Below, piece by piece: positions 11,601 through 23,668 of a stretch of DNA of 64,000 nucleotides. The number at the start of each line of letters is the position of its first letter. Positions within the stretch are counted from its first letter, which is position 1. Both the position numbers and the translations under genes were made by a program. This stretch comes from Lactifluus volemus (taxonomy: Eukaryota > Basidiomycota > Agaricomycetes > Russulales > Russulaceae): assembly GCA_022376515.1 (NCBI GenBank), contig WTXI01000003.1, forward strand, positions 434,001 through 498,000, given 5' to 3'. Under the pieces are notes generated by a model. The model made no database searches. It saw only the letters and a list, made by a program, of their open reading frames with translations, and was not told the DNA's origin.

Positions 11601-14166
11601 TCGAGCACGACCTCTTCGCGAAACTTCGATCCTTCTTCGAGACGAAGTTTCTGTTTTGGCTGGAAGTGCTTAGCATTAAATGTGGCGTGGCCGTTGCTTC
11701 GCAAGCATTATCGTCCTTGAAGACATGGTTGCAATCTAACCAGCCGAAGGTAGGTACATCCCATAGTTCAATATGGCATGTATTGACTATTGGGTGAATT
11801 TGCAAAAGGCTTCCCAAGCAGAGGTGGAGAACGTTTTGGCATTTGTGAATGATGGATCCGCATTTGTGCGGAACTTTGGAATGGCTATGGCAAGGAGCGC
11901 TCCACATATATATATATCTGCATTGCCATTCGCGCCATCCTCTTCCCTCATCGTCAAGCATTACATTGGTCTATTCCCCCACACATTGTCCCTGGAGCGT
12001 GGGCAGTCGTCTCGTTGGCCAGCATTGGAGATGACGATCCGGGCACATGACAAATCAGTCCAGGTTGTCAGATTCTCACCGGATGGACAACGCATTGCGT
12101 CACCTCACGAGATCACACAATTTGTGTGTGGGATGCCACAACAGGAGAAATAGTAGCAGGCCCGTTTACTGGGCACACCAATGATGTCAACTCAATTGCA
12201 TTCTCGCCAGACGGGCGGCGCATCACCTCGGGCTCGGACGATTGTACGATTCGCGTTTGGGATGCCACAACAGGAGAGGTCGTAGCGGGCCCATTTATTG
12301 GACATACCAGTTGGGTCAGATCTGTTGCATTCTCGCCGGACGGGAAGCGCATTGCATCGGCTTCAAACGATCGTACGATTCGCGTGTGGGATGCCGCAAC
12401 GGGAGATTTTCTAGCAGGCCCATTCACTGGACATGCCCGTTGCGTCACATCTATCGCATTTTCGTCGGACGGCCAGCGCATCGCATCAGCCTCGGATGAT
12501 CATACGATTCGCGTGTGGGATGCTGCAACAGGGGATGTCAGCGTGGGCCCGTTTACTGGACACATCAATAAGGTTGCATCTATTGCATTCTCCCTGGACG
12601 GACAGCGCATAGCCTCGGCCTCCGCAGATCGCACAATTCGCGTATGGGATGCTACAACAGGAGAGATCATGGCAGGCCCATTTATTGGACACACCGATAG
12701 CGTCAACGATGTTGCTTTCTCGACAGACGGGCAGCTCATTGCCTCAGCCTCGCACGATTTCACGATTCGTGTGTGGGATGCCACAACGGGGAAGATTGTA
12801 GCGGGCCCTTTATTGGTCACACCGATCAGGTTTATTCTGTTGCATTCTCTCCGGACAGGCAACGCATCACATCGTCCTCGTTTGATCACACGATTCGTGT
12901 GTGGGGTGTCGCGACAGGAGAGGTAGTAGCAGGCCCGTTTACTGGTCACACCGGTTGGGTCACTTCTGTTGCATTTTCGTCGGACGGGCAGCGCATCGCC
13001 TCGGCCTCGTTTGATCAAACAATTTGCGTGTGGAATGCCGCAACAGGAGCGGTCGTAGCGGGTCCATTTACTGGACACACAGGATGGGTCACTTCTGTGG
13101 CATTCTCACCGGACGGACAACGCATTGCCTCAGCTTCACAAGATAGAACGATCTGCGTGTGGGATGCCACAACAGGGGAGGTCGTGGGCCTATTTACTGG
13201 ACACACCGGTCGTGTCACCTCAGTTGCATTCTCACCAGACGGGCGGTGCATCATCTCAGGCTCGGGAGATGGGACCATTTGTGTTTGGGATGCCACAACA
13301 GGAGAGGTCATAGTGGGCCCGTTTACTGGACATACCGATTGGGTTAGATCAGTTGCGTTCTCGGGGGACGGGAAGCGCATTGCATCGGCCTCAGACGATC
13401 GTACGATTCGCTTATGGTCTGTCGCAACGGGCAAGCTTCTGGCGGGCCCATTTACTGGACATACCGGTTGGATCCTATCTGTTGCATTCTCATCGGATGG
13501 ACAACGCATTGCGTCGGCCTCACGAGATCGCACGATTTGCGTGTGGAATGCCACAACAGGAATGATTCTTGCAGGCCCATTAACCGGACACACCGATGAC
13601 GTCAGTTCGGTTGCATTTTCGCTGGACGGGCGGCTCATTGCCTCAGCGTCGGATGATCGCACGATTTGCGTGTGGGATGCTACAACAGGGAAGGTCGTAG
13701 CGGGCCCGTTTACTGGGCACATCGATTCGGTCAAATCGGTTTCATTTTCCCCGGACGGGCAGCGCATTGCATCAGCCTCCAGAGATTGCACGATTCGTGT
13801 ATGGGATGTCCCATCAGAAGCAAGACCGATTCCTGAACACACTAAATCGATCGACTCCGTGACATACTCTCTGGATGAGCAGCGCATTACGGCCTCACAA
13901 GATCGCACAGATCACGTGGAGAAGCATGACCTCCGAGTAGGAGACATCGAGAACATCCATTTCATGAACAAGTCCTGATTGATAGCGATGGGTGGATGTG
14001 CGGGGAAGATGGGGAACTTCTTTTATGGATTCCTCAGATTCACAGGCCATATTTTCATAGATCTAACACCGTCTGGATTGCAGGCAAAAACGAAACTTGG
14101 CTTGAACTAGCAAACTTTGTGCACGGATCGAATTGGACTACAGTATATGTTCACCATTTATCTTAA
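8613..14166 (+). pseudogene. C2-NACHT-WD40 STAND receptor, decayed by many frameshifts
   Basis: Order of domains: a C2-like N-terminus from about 8790 (RAHNIPRLKTLLGEKKRFYA, WQSRPVRGVANRVEWNENID), a helical linker (about 9154-10130), a NACHT domain with P-loop GQAGTGKS (about 10358) and Walker B LIVIDALDESG (about 10650), the NACHT C-terminal helices (about 11034-11760), 14-15 WD40 repeats (about 12048-13900), and a short tail ending at about 14166. The correct frame changes near 9055, 9120 (also a stop), 10115, 10630, 10920, 11620, 12105, 12812 and 13975. No in-frame ATG precedes the C2 part. Introns at 9580-9640 and 9691-9750 still have good sites. In family terms this was an NTP-driven oligomerising receptor with ligand recognition in the WD40 propeller. 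The lesions argue that it no longer makes a full protein. The start coordinate is approximate. Confidence 0.8.
12048..13900 (+). repeat. Tandem WD40 repeats, 129-bp unit, about 14-15 copies
   Basis: Consecutive 43-codon WD40 units share the frame GHT-xxVxSVAFSxDGxRIASAS-xDxTIxVWDATTGxVxAGPF. Most positions are identical between units. Variation concentrates in the residues right after GHT, around SPDGxxI, before the D of the DH-like position and after TTG. One unit (about 13,180) lacks one codon, and the last is degenerate. A 1-nt deletion near 12,812 splits the array into two frames. Such uniform repeats are the hallmark of concerted evolution in HET-E/HNWD-type fungal receptors. Confidence 0.9.
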
Positions 14167-14334
14167 TAGAGTCATGTGCTATGTTTTTTTTCATATCAGA
14201 GTTTCTGTCCAATCACACGTGTAGTAACTCTTTCTATAGAGGCTATAATATTCAGCGGCTAGCGCATCGAAATATTACGCACCATACTCCCTGAATGATC
14301 ATCGAAAGCATTCTCGGCTCTACGGTCACCCAAG

Positions 14335-14560
14335 ACCCTCACCAATAATGACGGTTGGATATTAGGCCCTGGGGGAGAGAAAGAACTTTTTTGGATTCCT
14401 AATTTCACAGGCGGTGTCTTCATAGACCTAGCTCTGTCTAAATTTCAGGCAGTCACGGTCATGAAAACCGCTTGATCTCTCGGACTGGGTCACGACTTGA
14501 ATTGGGCTACAGTATATGTTTACAATTTATCTAAATAGGCAGTCGTGTGCTCTTTTCTTC
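14335..14560 (+). repeat. Diverged second copy of the C-terminal tail of the WD40 receptor
   Basis: The stretch at about 13,985-14,166 encodes the tail after the WD40 repeats (DGWMCGEDGELLLWIP and later FVHGSNWTT). A related stretch follows at about 14,350-14,545: a GACGGTTGG start, a GGAGAGAAAGAACTTTTTTGG core, a CAGTATATGTTTACAATTTATC end. Its frame is broken. It looks like an old tandem duplication or the remnant of a second receptor gene. Confidence 0.6.
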
Positions 14561-15641
14561 CCTTAGAATATCTGCTCTCATATGGCTATTAAGCCAAGTC
14601 CATTATTTTGTTAAACCAGCCAGCTATCCATTTCTGCTTTCCAACAAAACGTACTAAGTGATGATTCAACTCTTCTATGGTAGCAGCATATAGCATTCGT
14701 CGAGAGCCAAGCCTTTTTTTTTTTTTCACAGACAAACCACCTGCATGATCTTCGCAATGTTCACATACACTTTGTAAACTGTCCGAAGAAACCCCATAAA
14801 CAAAATAAATGGAAAGTCAAGGACCGTGCCACCGTCATTCAGTTGATCTTATGCTGCATCCCGCAAGATTCAAGTTGCCTCAATCCAGAGGCCCCGCGCA
14901 CAACATCAGTACCTAAACACGACCCCGGCCAGATAGGAACATGACTCATAGGAACGGCTTTGATGGCAGTGTGTTAGTAACTTCAGGACCAGTCTACCGT
15001 GACCAGCAACTTTCCATTGAGGTCTCAACGTTTCACGCTCCGCTCGAACTCACCATTTGTCACGTGCGCACTTTCTCGATGATCTAATCTATCCATAAAC
15101 ATTATGTTGTGCGGCTAGATCACCAGCCGTCCGAGTCTTTTCTTGCCTGTGCGGTGATTCTAAACCGCGAAATTCTTCGCTCGTGTACTACAAACATCCT
15201 CTCCGCGCTGACTTAGCACCATATTCATATTTGCGCGATGCATATAATTCACTTTAGCCATCACACCTGTGCGAAGCAAAAGCGCAAAGGAGCGCAGAAA
15301 TATTGGATTCAAAAGCTACAGTAGGTCCCATTTGCAAAAAAGTAGACTGCTCTTCGATATTCCTAACAGGGAAAAGTCCCAACAAGCGAGAATAAGCTAC
15401 AAAAACGCGAAAAGTAGATAATCCATAAACAGTGTAATACATTATTGTTTTTATGTGACTTCAAAGTTCTTCCTGAGACGCGTGAGAAACGGAAAGGGGC
15501 AGAAAAAAGTGAATAAGCTATGTGTAGGATCGCTGGTATCTTGGATGAAGATCCGGACAACTAGGGACGCAGGGCTGGCAGCCACTTGAGAATAGAGGCC
15601 GGTGAGCTATGACGTGCGGTCGTATCTGCAATATCGTCCCA
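14561..15641. other. Intergenic region, no gene seen
   Basis: The region lies between the tail duplication and the 3' end of the first NACHT-ankyrin gene. I found no coding frame with recognisable features. Confidence 0.45.
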
Positions 15642-18346
15642 TTAACATTTCGTATGGATATTTAACTGACTGCAGATCGTCTCACCATCTAATTCCACGC
15701 TCAATGCGACTCTTCCGAGCGAAGCCTGGATTTTGATGCGCGTGCTGTGTTCTCGCAACATCTGAGCGATGTCGTGTTGATCCCGGTCCCGTGCTACGTT
15801 CAGCGGAGTATGTCCCTTGCTATTTCGGACGTTGAGGTTTGCGTTGTGCTTGATCAACGTCCGAACGACGTGGTGGCGTCCATGGTGCACTGCGACATGC
15901 AAGGGAGTCATGCCCTCATCGTCCCCTCCATTGACGTTAGCCCTGTGATCGATTAACATCTGAGCGATGTCGGGATGCTCCCACATCGCTGCTAGGTGTA
16001 GGGGAGTCCTGCCCGCCTCGTCCCGTTCATTGACGCTGGCCTTGTGCTCGATTAACACCCGAGAGATGTCGAAGTGTTGCCGGTGCACCGCTACATGCAG
16101 GGGCGTCTTTCCCTTCTTGTCTCGGGAATTCACGTTAGCTTTGTGCTCGATTAACATATGAACGACCTCGATGGATCGCCTGTCCACCGCTACGTGCAAG
16201 GGAGTCCTGCCGTCTCGATCCCGGGCCTTGATGTCGGACTTGTGCATGATGAGCGTCTGAACGGTGTCAAGGTGTCCCTTCTCCGCTGCATGATGCAGCG
16301 GTGTCTTATCGTTCTCATCTCGCGCGTGCACATCCGCCCCATGCTCGAGCAGCCACTCCAAGATCTTGACAACAGGAGCGACGTGGTCAGGTATTTGGGA
16401 TGCGACATGCAGCAGCGTGCTTCGAGTTTCGTCCCGGAAGTTGACCTTCGCCCGGTGGTTATAGAGTAGCTCTGCAACGTCGAATTGGCTCCTCATCAAT
16501 GCTGCAATTAGTGGAGAAGCCGTCGAGTGACTCCTGGGATTGACATGCTGCGGATGTTTCGCAATGAGAAGTTCCACCATGCCATATAAACCATAGAATG
16601 CCGCATGGAATAGTGGGACCTGGAAGTCTCCTGCAGAAAGGGACAGGCTTCTGTTATCGTCGCGAAGCCTGTGCCATGCTTTCCAGTGTGGTTTGTTCCC
16701 ATCAAGGAAATATTCGATCGTATCCCGAATCCTTGGGTCAGACGACACCCTCTCGAACCGGACGTGGTCATCCCAGTGATTGGCGGCATATTGGGCAAGT
16801 GGAAATTCGCCAAAACTCGACCGGCTAGAGTGATCACCCAAACAGAGCAGGACGCTGAGGCAGGCCTGGGCGAGGGTCGTGTGTGCAGATCGAGGAGAAA
16901 TATGATAGCGTGAAACATCCCTTCTTGAATTCGCGAGGCGTTCCGAGGTCAAGAACTCCTTGACCGAAAAGTGTGAGAGTTGAACAACTCGCGAATCGAT
17001 CGAAATTAGGCTCGAACACGCGGAGAGAACTGGCATGGGATCCCGAGGGTCAACTCCGCGGACCGAGCCGGCCCGGCCTTCCGCGTCAAAGTCAACTGCA
17101 AGCACCTGTGCGAGCTCCTCAACACGGAGTGGTCGAGCCGCAACGGTGAGACATTGCAAGATATGATGCGCATGCTCTCGATTCGCCTTGTCGATGGAAT
17201 TCAGTGTCTGTTCATACGACTGGTCCAGGGTTTCAGGCAATTCACGAAGAACTCGTCCCAAATCTGACGAAAGATTGCGTCGCAGCAATTCTAGTTGGCA
17301 ACGGGCCAATTTAAACCTGTTAGGCGGTGTGAATAAATATACCAATCATGGAAAGCGACAAACTTACACCCCGTCTGATTTCTTGGTGAGGGTCTCCACA
17401 ACTCGTTTCTTCTCCTTCTCCGATAAACTCCTCATCTTCGGGTCCGAATGAACCATAGATTTGATGTAGTCATAGATATCTTCCCTGTGTCCACTTTGCT
17501 CGTGAAGGGACACGGAAAGCATTGTTGAATCCTTGAAGCCGTTACCGACCTCTGGCCGACTGGACACGCAAATGTGCACATTGGGAAGGCGAAGGCGAAC
17601 AAGTTCATCAATAAGTTTAAGCACTTGCTCCCGCGCAGATGGCCCAGACCCGGAACTATCGGGACACTCATCGACCCCATCAATGATCAGGTAAACAGGG
17701 TCTCGAGACGGGTGTGAGAGCATCTTCTTTAAGCATCTTGTGAATGTACCATCGCTAGGCTGTCGTTTGCCATCTTCATATACCGAATGAAGGTGGGCGA
17801 GTATGTCGGAAAGATGATGAGACTGAGTGGAAAGCCGGAAAAGAAGGGAACGAAGCAAGCTGTTGCAACTTTGCTTATTTTCGTTTCGGAAGTCGAAGAA
17901 AAAATAGGCTAGTCTTGCATTGCGAAGGGCCTTGATATGTTTGACTATTGAAGAACTACTCGGCGATTTAGTCATGCATGTGGTAATAGCCGAGATCGAC
18001 CCACCAGAGCTCAGTTTTCCCTGAGCCCGCTACAAAAGGGGATGATCAGATGAGGTGTGATGGAGCGTAAGAACAACATACGTTTGCCATCGATCCGTAA
18101 GACAGAAGGAGTCGACTTCCATCTGTTGAAGACATTGGATTCAAAGAACCACGTGGGTGGGCTCTTGGTGTGCGCAGTATGATGTATTGATGCGTCTGGA
18201 GGAGATAGCCATCTTTGAAGTTCATGTGCCCTCTACTTTGGTGAGAGGCTATATTAATCCTCTGGACGAAAAGCACTAACTGTCTGATCAATAGCGTCGT
18301 CTAACGTTGGTTGCTTGGCTATCCGCATATCCGCCGTCCGTTGCAT
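15642..18346 (-). CDS. NACHT-ankyrin STAND protein, array member 1 (ANK1)
   Basis: Five exons join in frame to 834 aa: 18346-18281, 18232-18082, 18029-18005, 17955-17368 and 17316-15642. Exon 2 carries the family's WLSPPD...WFF segment before the NACHT. The 25-nt exon 3 encodes the P-loop GKPGSGKT. Exon 4 has FFFDFRNENKQ and Walker B VYLIIDGVDECPD. Exon 5 opens with the NACHT C-terminal helices (LRVEELAQVLAVDFDA, HFSVKEFLTSERLA) and continues into about nine ankyrin repeats of the TPLHVAV...LIEHKANVNxRD type. In family terms, NTP binding drives oligomerisation and the ankyrins sense a ligand in the cytoplasm. The C-terminus is shorter than in ANK3, ending soon after GRVALS. The start is the first ATG of the exon shared with the paralogues; no N-terminal effector domain is seen, so an upstream exon is possible. 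Confidence 0.85.
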
Positions 18347-20960
18347 GATGTCTTCCACGTTCTTGTGATTGGGTAATAAATCCAGGTAGGAAGATAGATA
18401 AGGAGAAAGTAGGGTGGAGAACGAGGCGGCGGGGCAAGGACTTAAATACCGATTGAGGACACTGCCTTGCTAGCACTGGTACGGACACAGCTCAGCTTTG
18501 TTTTGAAGGATAAGCGCCATATTCGGGACAGGTACGGGATGACGCGGTGACTAAGTAGCTTCAAATAATGAATTCGCGTGGGTCGAAAGGTCCGAAAACG
18601 AAAACCTAGGATCTACCAACTTTGTTTACTCCCATCAGTTGTCAAATGATCACTGTCAGTGAACAGCATTCTTTACGCACCCCGAAGACAAAATCGGCTA
18701 TAAGTCACTCAGTATTACGGAAAGTAGAACTCAAGAATGGTCTCTGACGACAATCTGGGTACGAAGATAGAAAAAAAAAAGATCATGATAAGGTTTCTGC
18801 TGGTGCAGAACGGATTGTGCAGCTCACCCATTTGTCAGTTCGGATCACCCGCCTGAAAGAGCGTCCCAAGTCGAATGGCTAGATGGATGGGTGGCACCGG
18901 GTTACCCACACATATGCGGTGCTGTTAGGATTCGAAATGACTCCAAAGTGGTTGGCAAGGAAGCGAAAGACCGACCCTTAACAAAAAAAATTTACAGTCC
19001 CTGGACACCCGTTTATAGTAGCCAGTTAACGTCCCAAAGTTGGCCTGAATTTGGCCAGATATGGGAATCCAAATATCTGGGCATATCCCCGATATGACCG
19101 CCAGTCTAGAGGGAGCCTTCCAAATTTAATGCTCGTTGAAATAAGCCAGTTTCTCAACAAATCGTGGACGAACATGAAAGGTAGACTACGACATCACGAT
19201 TTTTCTGAGGCTTGTGTGGGGACCTTGAGTACGGTACAGGGGATTCCGGTGTTAGGCCTGTGCATCGGGTTCCTCTTCCGAGTGTCATGTCAAGCTCCCC
19301 AAGGGGCAATCTCAGAATCACAATATATTTACACCCGCCCTGACCCATCCCTGCCCTGGCATTTTCCCCGCTGGTTCACTGGGTCCAGCGCTTCCATATC
19401 ATGGACCATATGGTCTGCACAGGTGGAGCTGCGTGGTGCAGCGCTACATTAATTCATACCCACAGTTTGACTATATCCATTATTTGGTTACATCGTGATA
19501 TTTTGCTCGTTTCTTGCTTGTTTTATCTGGGATACTTGGACCACGTGGGTGGCTGTAGCTGCCGAAACGAGTGATATAACAGGCAAGTAAGGGCGCGGAG
19601 GCGCAGCTTCCGTACGTAACTGAACAGCCAATCACAGCCACCCGCCAAGAGAATTCCGAAAAACGATTCCCACCCTCAACTCAACTAGAACCTCCTTGGT
19701 CACCATCTCCCTCTCCTCCACACTTAGCCTCACTCAAAAATGTCATTCGCAGAAAGAAATCGATTCTGTAGCAAGTGCAGGTCTCACCTGTTGACCGCGA
19801 CGCACCCAACCTGCGTTCTCACATCGTCCCATTTCTCCCTCAGCTAACCCAGCTACGCTCCAAGTCTTCTTCGTCGACGTCTGACTATCAGTAGAAGACG
19901 CTTCCCACCCCCAATATTGGGTGATATCGTGGCAGCTCAGTAGTGGCTGCGACAGTTATCCTGTGTGGCGGGCAGATTCCTTGGCAAATGTCACCGCTTT
20001 CGAACGAGGATATTGAACACGTATCCTATCCTTCAACCTCCACCAGCGTCCGGAAAATAAATTTAAGCAGAACACAATATACGAACACCGCATGTCACAA
20101 TATTTGGCAGCCCATAGATATTCGTAAATTTCGAATTCTGACTTGACGCTGCATCGCCTTCACAGCTGTGCATCCCGAATACCCAGCCACTTTTCAACTG
20201 AACCTGAGCACGCACTTTGCCGCGCTGGTACTCGAAACATTGGGTATTGCTCCAATCGGTCATATCCCATGACTGTCCCAAAACGCTGATGTCAGGAATA
20301 AATAATTTGTCCTGATTTGTCCTGATGTGACTCCGTGCGAGAGACAGCCCTTTGTTCAGTTATTTGGGAGGCGGCATAAGTTCGGTTTGTCCCCGAATGC
20401 CTCTACAAATCTTCCATCTTTAATCTTTGTGCTGTTATCAGCGTATTCCCACTTTCTCATGAAATGATTGTGGCGTTGGCCCACGCCGACGCCACAAAGA
20501 CACCGGGCCAGCGGACCGTTCAATCGTGTACGCGCAACTCTTTTCGTCAGTGAATATCATGTGACTTAACCGCAGTCGCAGTTGACGTTGACGCAACGCA
20601 GACCCAGTTTTGGACACAACGTACCCGGGCCCCGCCTTTCATAGTTTTACTTGGTCGTCTCCTCACCTCTGATCTAGAACCCACTTTGGCTTTCTTTTTG
20701 TCCTCCACCGTGACGCATCCTGGGAAAACTACACATATTAGAGAAATGGGAATGTAAATGCATACACAATATAAGATGTTTGTATTCTATGCAGCTAGAT
20801 CAACAATATGTTTGTACGTGAGTGCCTTAGTCATGACCGCCCACAAGAATATAATATACAATATACTAAACAAACTGCCATTAAACGCCTATCCGCGTTC
20901 GATTGGTTCATATTCTTCTGTATTTACATTTGCATGACGCTTGAATGAAGATCTGGGTGG
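18347..20960. other. Duplicated flank of ANK1, no gene seen
   Basis: This 2.6-kb stretch is the upstream flank of ANK1 followed by the downstream flank of ANK2. It shares blocks with the flanks of the other array units (near 18,690, 19,240, 19,450-19,560 and 19,660-19,750). I saw no gene of its own. The blocks probably include the promoter. Confidence 0.6.
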
Positions 20961-23668
20961 TTAAGGCAAAAACCTGTTAGAAGAAGCTGGCGAGCCATGG
21001 GGTCCTAGAATGTCCACTATTAGCACTCGTATGTTGCTGAAGTGACTGTCAGGTTTCTCACCTTTATACGCGACTCTCCCGAGGGAATCCAGGATATTGG
21101 GCTTCGCATTGTACTTCAGCAGTACCTTGGCGATGTCATCATGACCCCGGTCATGTGCTACGTGCAGAGGGGTCTTGCCTTTATGATCTTTGGCATTGAT
21201 ATCGGCCTTCTTATCGATTAACGCCAGAACGGTGGGGTGTCGCATATGGTGCACTGCCACATGTAGAGGAGTTGAGTGCTTCTTATTCCGGGCATCAACG
21301 TCTGCCCCATGACGGATAAGCAGATGAGCGATGCTGGGGTCCTCCAACTCCGCCGCTACATGTAGGGGAGTGTTGCCCTCCTCGTCCTCTTTACTGACCC
21401 TAGTCTTGGGGCCGAGTAGTTCCTGGGCAATATGGAACTGTCGCAAGTGTACCGCTAGATGCAGGGGTGTCTTGCCCTTCTTATCCCGGAAATTCACGTC
21501 GGCGCGGTGCTCGATTAATGTCTGAATGGCCTCAAGAGATTGCCTGCCAACCGCTGCGTGTAAGGGAGTCCTGCCATCCTTGTCCTTGGCATCGATCTTG
21601 GCTTCACGACTGATGAGCATGGAAATGATCTTGGGTGATCCTTTCGCGGCTGCAACATGCAGTGGGGTCTTATTGTCTTCATCCTGCATGTGCACATTCG
21701 CCTTGTGATCGAGTAGCCACTGCAATATTTTGCTAGCAGAAACGACGCGGTCCGGTGCCTGGGATGCGACATGCAGCAGAGTCCTCCCGGAGCTGTCCTG
21801 TATGTTGACATTCGCTCTGTAGTCATAGAGCAGCTGTGCAACGTCGAATTGGTTCCCCATCAATGCTCCGTAGAGTGGAGTCACCGCGGAGTGAGCCCTG
21901 GGATTGACATGCTCCGGATGTTTCTCAATGAGACGTTTCACGGTCTCAGATAAACCGTGGAATGCGGCGTAGAACAGCGGGGTTGGGATAACATCTGCAG
22001 AAGGGGAGAGGCGTTTGTCATCGTCGCGAAACCGGTGCCATGCGTTCCAGTGTGGTTTGTCCCCACGAAGGAAATGTTCGAGCGTATCCCGAGTTCTTGA
22101 CTCGAATGACACCCTCTTGAACCGGACATGGTCACCCCAATGATTAGCGGCATATTTGGCAAAAGGGAAATCGCCAAGGCTGGACCGTTTAGACTGGTCA
22201 TTTAAGCTGAGCAGAACGCCGAGGCATGCCTGGGCGAGGGTCATATGCGCAGACTGGAGAGTGATATGGTGGCGTGAATCATCTCCGCTTGAATCCGCGA
22301 GGCGTTTCGAGGTCAAGTACTCTTTAACCGAGAAGTCCGAGAATTGAACTACTTGTGAGGAGTCGATCGAAATTAATCTCGAACACGCGGAGAGCACTGG
22401 TTTGGCTTGCTGATCCATCATCCGCCAACCGGAGTTGACTCTGGCGCCAAAGTCAATGGCAAGCACCTGCGCGAGCTCTTCAACACGGAGTGGTCGAACC
22501 GCGGCGGTGAGACATTGAAAAAGATGATGCGAATGCCCTGGATTCGCCTTGTCGATGGAATCCAATGTTTGTCCATACGCCTGATCCAGAGTTTCAGGCA
22601 ATTCACGAAGAACGCGTCCCAAATGTTGCGAAGGTGTGTGCCGCAGCGATTCTAGTTGGAAACAGGCCAATCTAAATCTATTAAAAAGGGTGAATAACTA
22701 TATTGATCATGGCACATGACGAACTTACACTCCGTTTTTGCTGAGTGTTTCGACGACTCGTTTCTTATCCTTCTCCGACCAACTCCCCATCTTCGGGTCT
22801 GAGCCAATCACAGATTTGATGTAATCAATGATGTCTCCCTTGTGACCACTTTGCTTATGAAGGGACAATGACAGCGTTGTTGAACCCTTCAAGTTGAGTC
22901 CAGTGTGTTTAGCGACCTCCAGAAGACTGGTCACACAAAGGTGCAAATTCGAGAGCCCCCAGCCAACGAGCTCTTCGATAAGTTGAAGCACTTGTGTCTG
23001 CGCAGATGGCTTTCCAGACTCGGAGCTGTCAGGACACTCATCAACCCCATCGATGATCAGGTATACAGGGTCTGGTTGCGCGAGCATCTTCTTTAAACAT
23101 CTTGTTAATTCGCCATCGGTAGGCTGTCGTGTACCATCCTCCGAGTTGCATAATGAATAAAGATGGGAGAGTTTGCTGGAAAAGGTATCCGACTGAGTGC
23201 CAGTGGAAAGCTGGAAAAGAATTGAACGAAGGAGGTTGTCGCGGCTTTGCTTATTTTTGTCCCGAAAGTCGAAGTGGAAATAGGCTAGTCCTGCATTGCG
23301 ATGGGCGTTGAGACGTTTGACTATTGAAGAACTATCTCGATAGTTTAGTCGGTACTGAAACTGACAGTTGAGAAAGACCAACCTGAGAGCAGTTTTTCCT
23401 GAGCCCGCTACAGAGGAGGGGCGATCAGATGGGGTGTGGTAGAGTGTAAGAATAACATACATTTGCCATCAATCCATAGGAGAGAAGGAGTCGACTTCCA
23501 TTTGTTAAAGACATCTCCTTTAAAGAACCATGCGGCCGCACTCTTGTGGTGGGCGGCAGGTGCAATCTTGTAATTTATTGACGGGTCAGACGGAGAAAGC
23601 CATATTTGAAAAGCGTCGTTCATCGTTTTTTGCCGCTTGGCCATCCGGGTCTCTGTCCTCTGCTGCAT
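20961..23668 (-). CDS. NACHT-ankyrin STAND protein, array member 2 (ANK2)
   Basis: Exons 23668-23461, 23407-23383, 23331-22729 and 22677-20961 join in frame to 850 aa. Exons 1 and 2 of the other members are fused here: the reading frame runs from NDAF straight into QIWLSPSDPS, so the first intron and about a dozen codons were lost in one in-frame deletion. The 25-nt P-loop exon encodes GKSGSGKT. Walker B is VYLIIDGVDECPD. The NACHT C-terminal region (LRVEELAQVLAIDFGA, DFSVKEYLTSKRLA) leads into about nine ankyrin repeats (TPLHVAAAKGSPKII, TPLHAAVGRQSLEAI and so on). The tail (SNIRVLIVDILG...) resembles that of ANK5 rather than ANK1, 3 or 4. The start ATG corresponds to that used for ANK1 and ANK5. 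Confidence 0.85.

Noticed and set aside
13015..13908. Long open frame (about 297 codons) on the minus strand across the WD40 repeats, with a repeated C-P-V-N-G-P pattern
   Set aside because: It is the antisense of the 129-bp repeats. Because the unit length is a multiple of three, one stop-free antisense frame stays open along the array. The protein has no family features.
15747..16469. Several plus-strand open frames opposite the ankyrin exons (also at 21.3-22.0, 28.5-29.2, 33.3 and 37.7-38.1 kb)
   Set aside because: They are antisense shadows of the ankyrin repeats and occur at equivalent positions in every paralogue.
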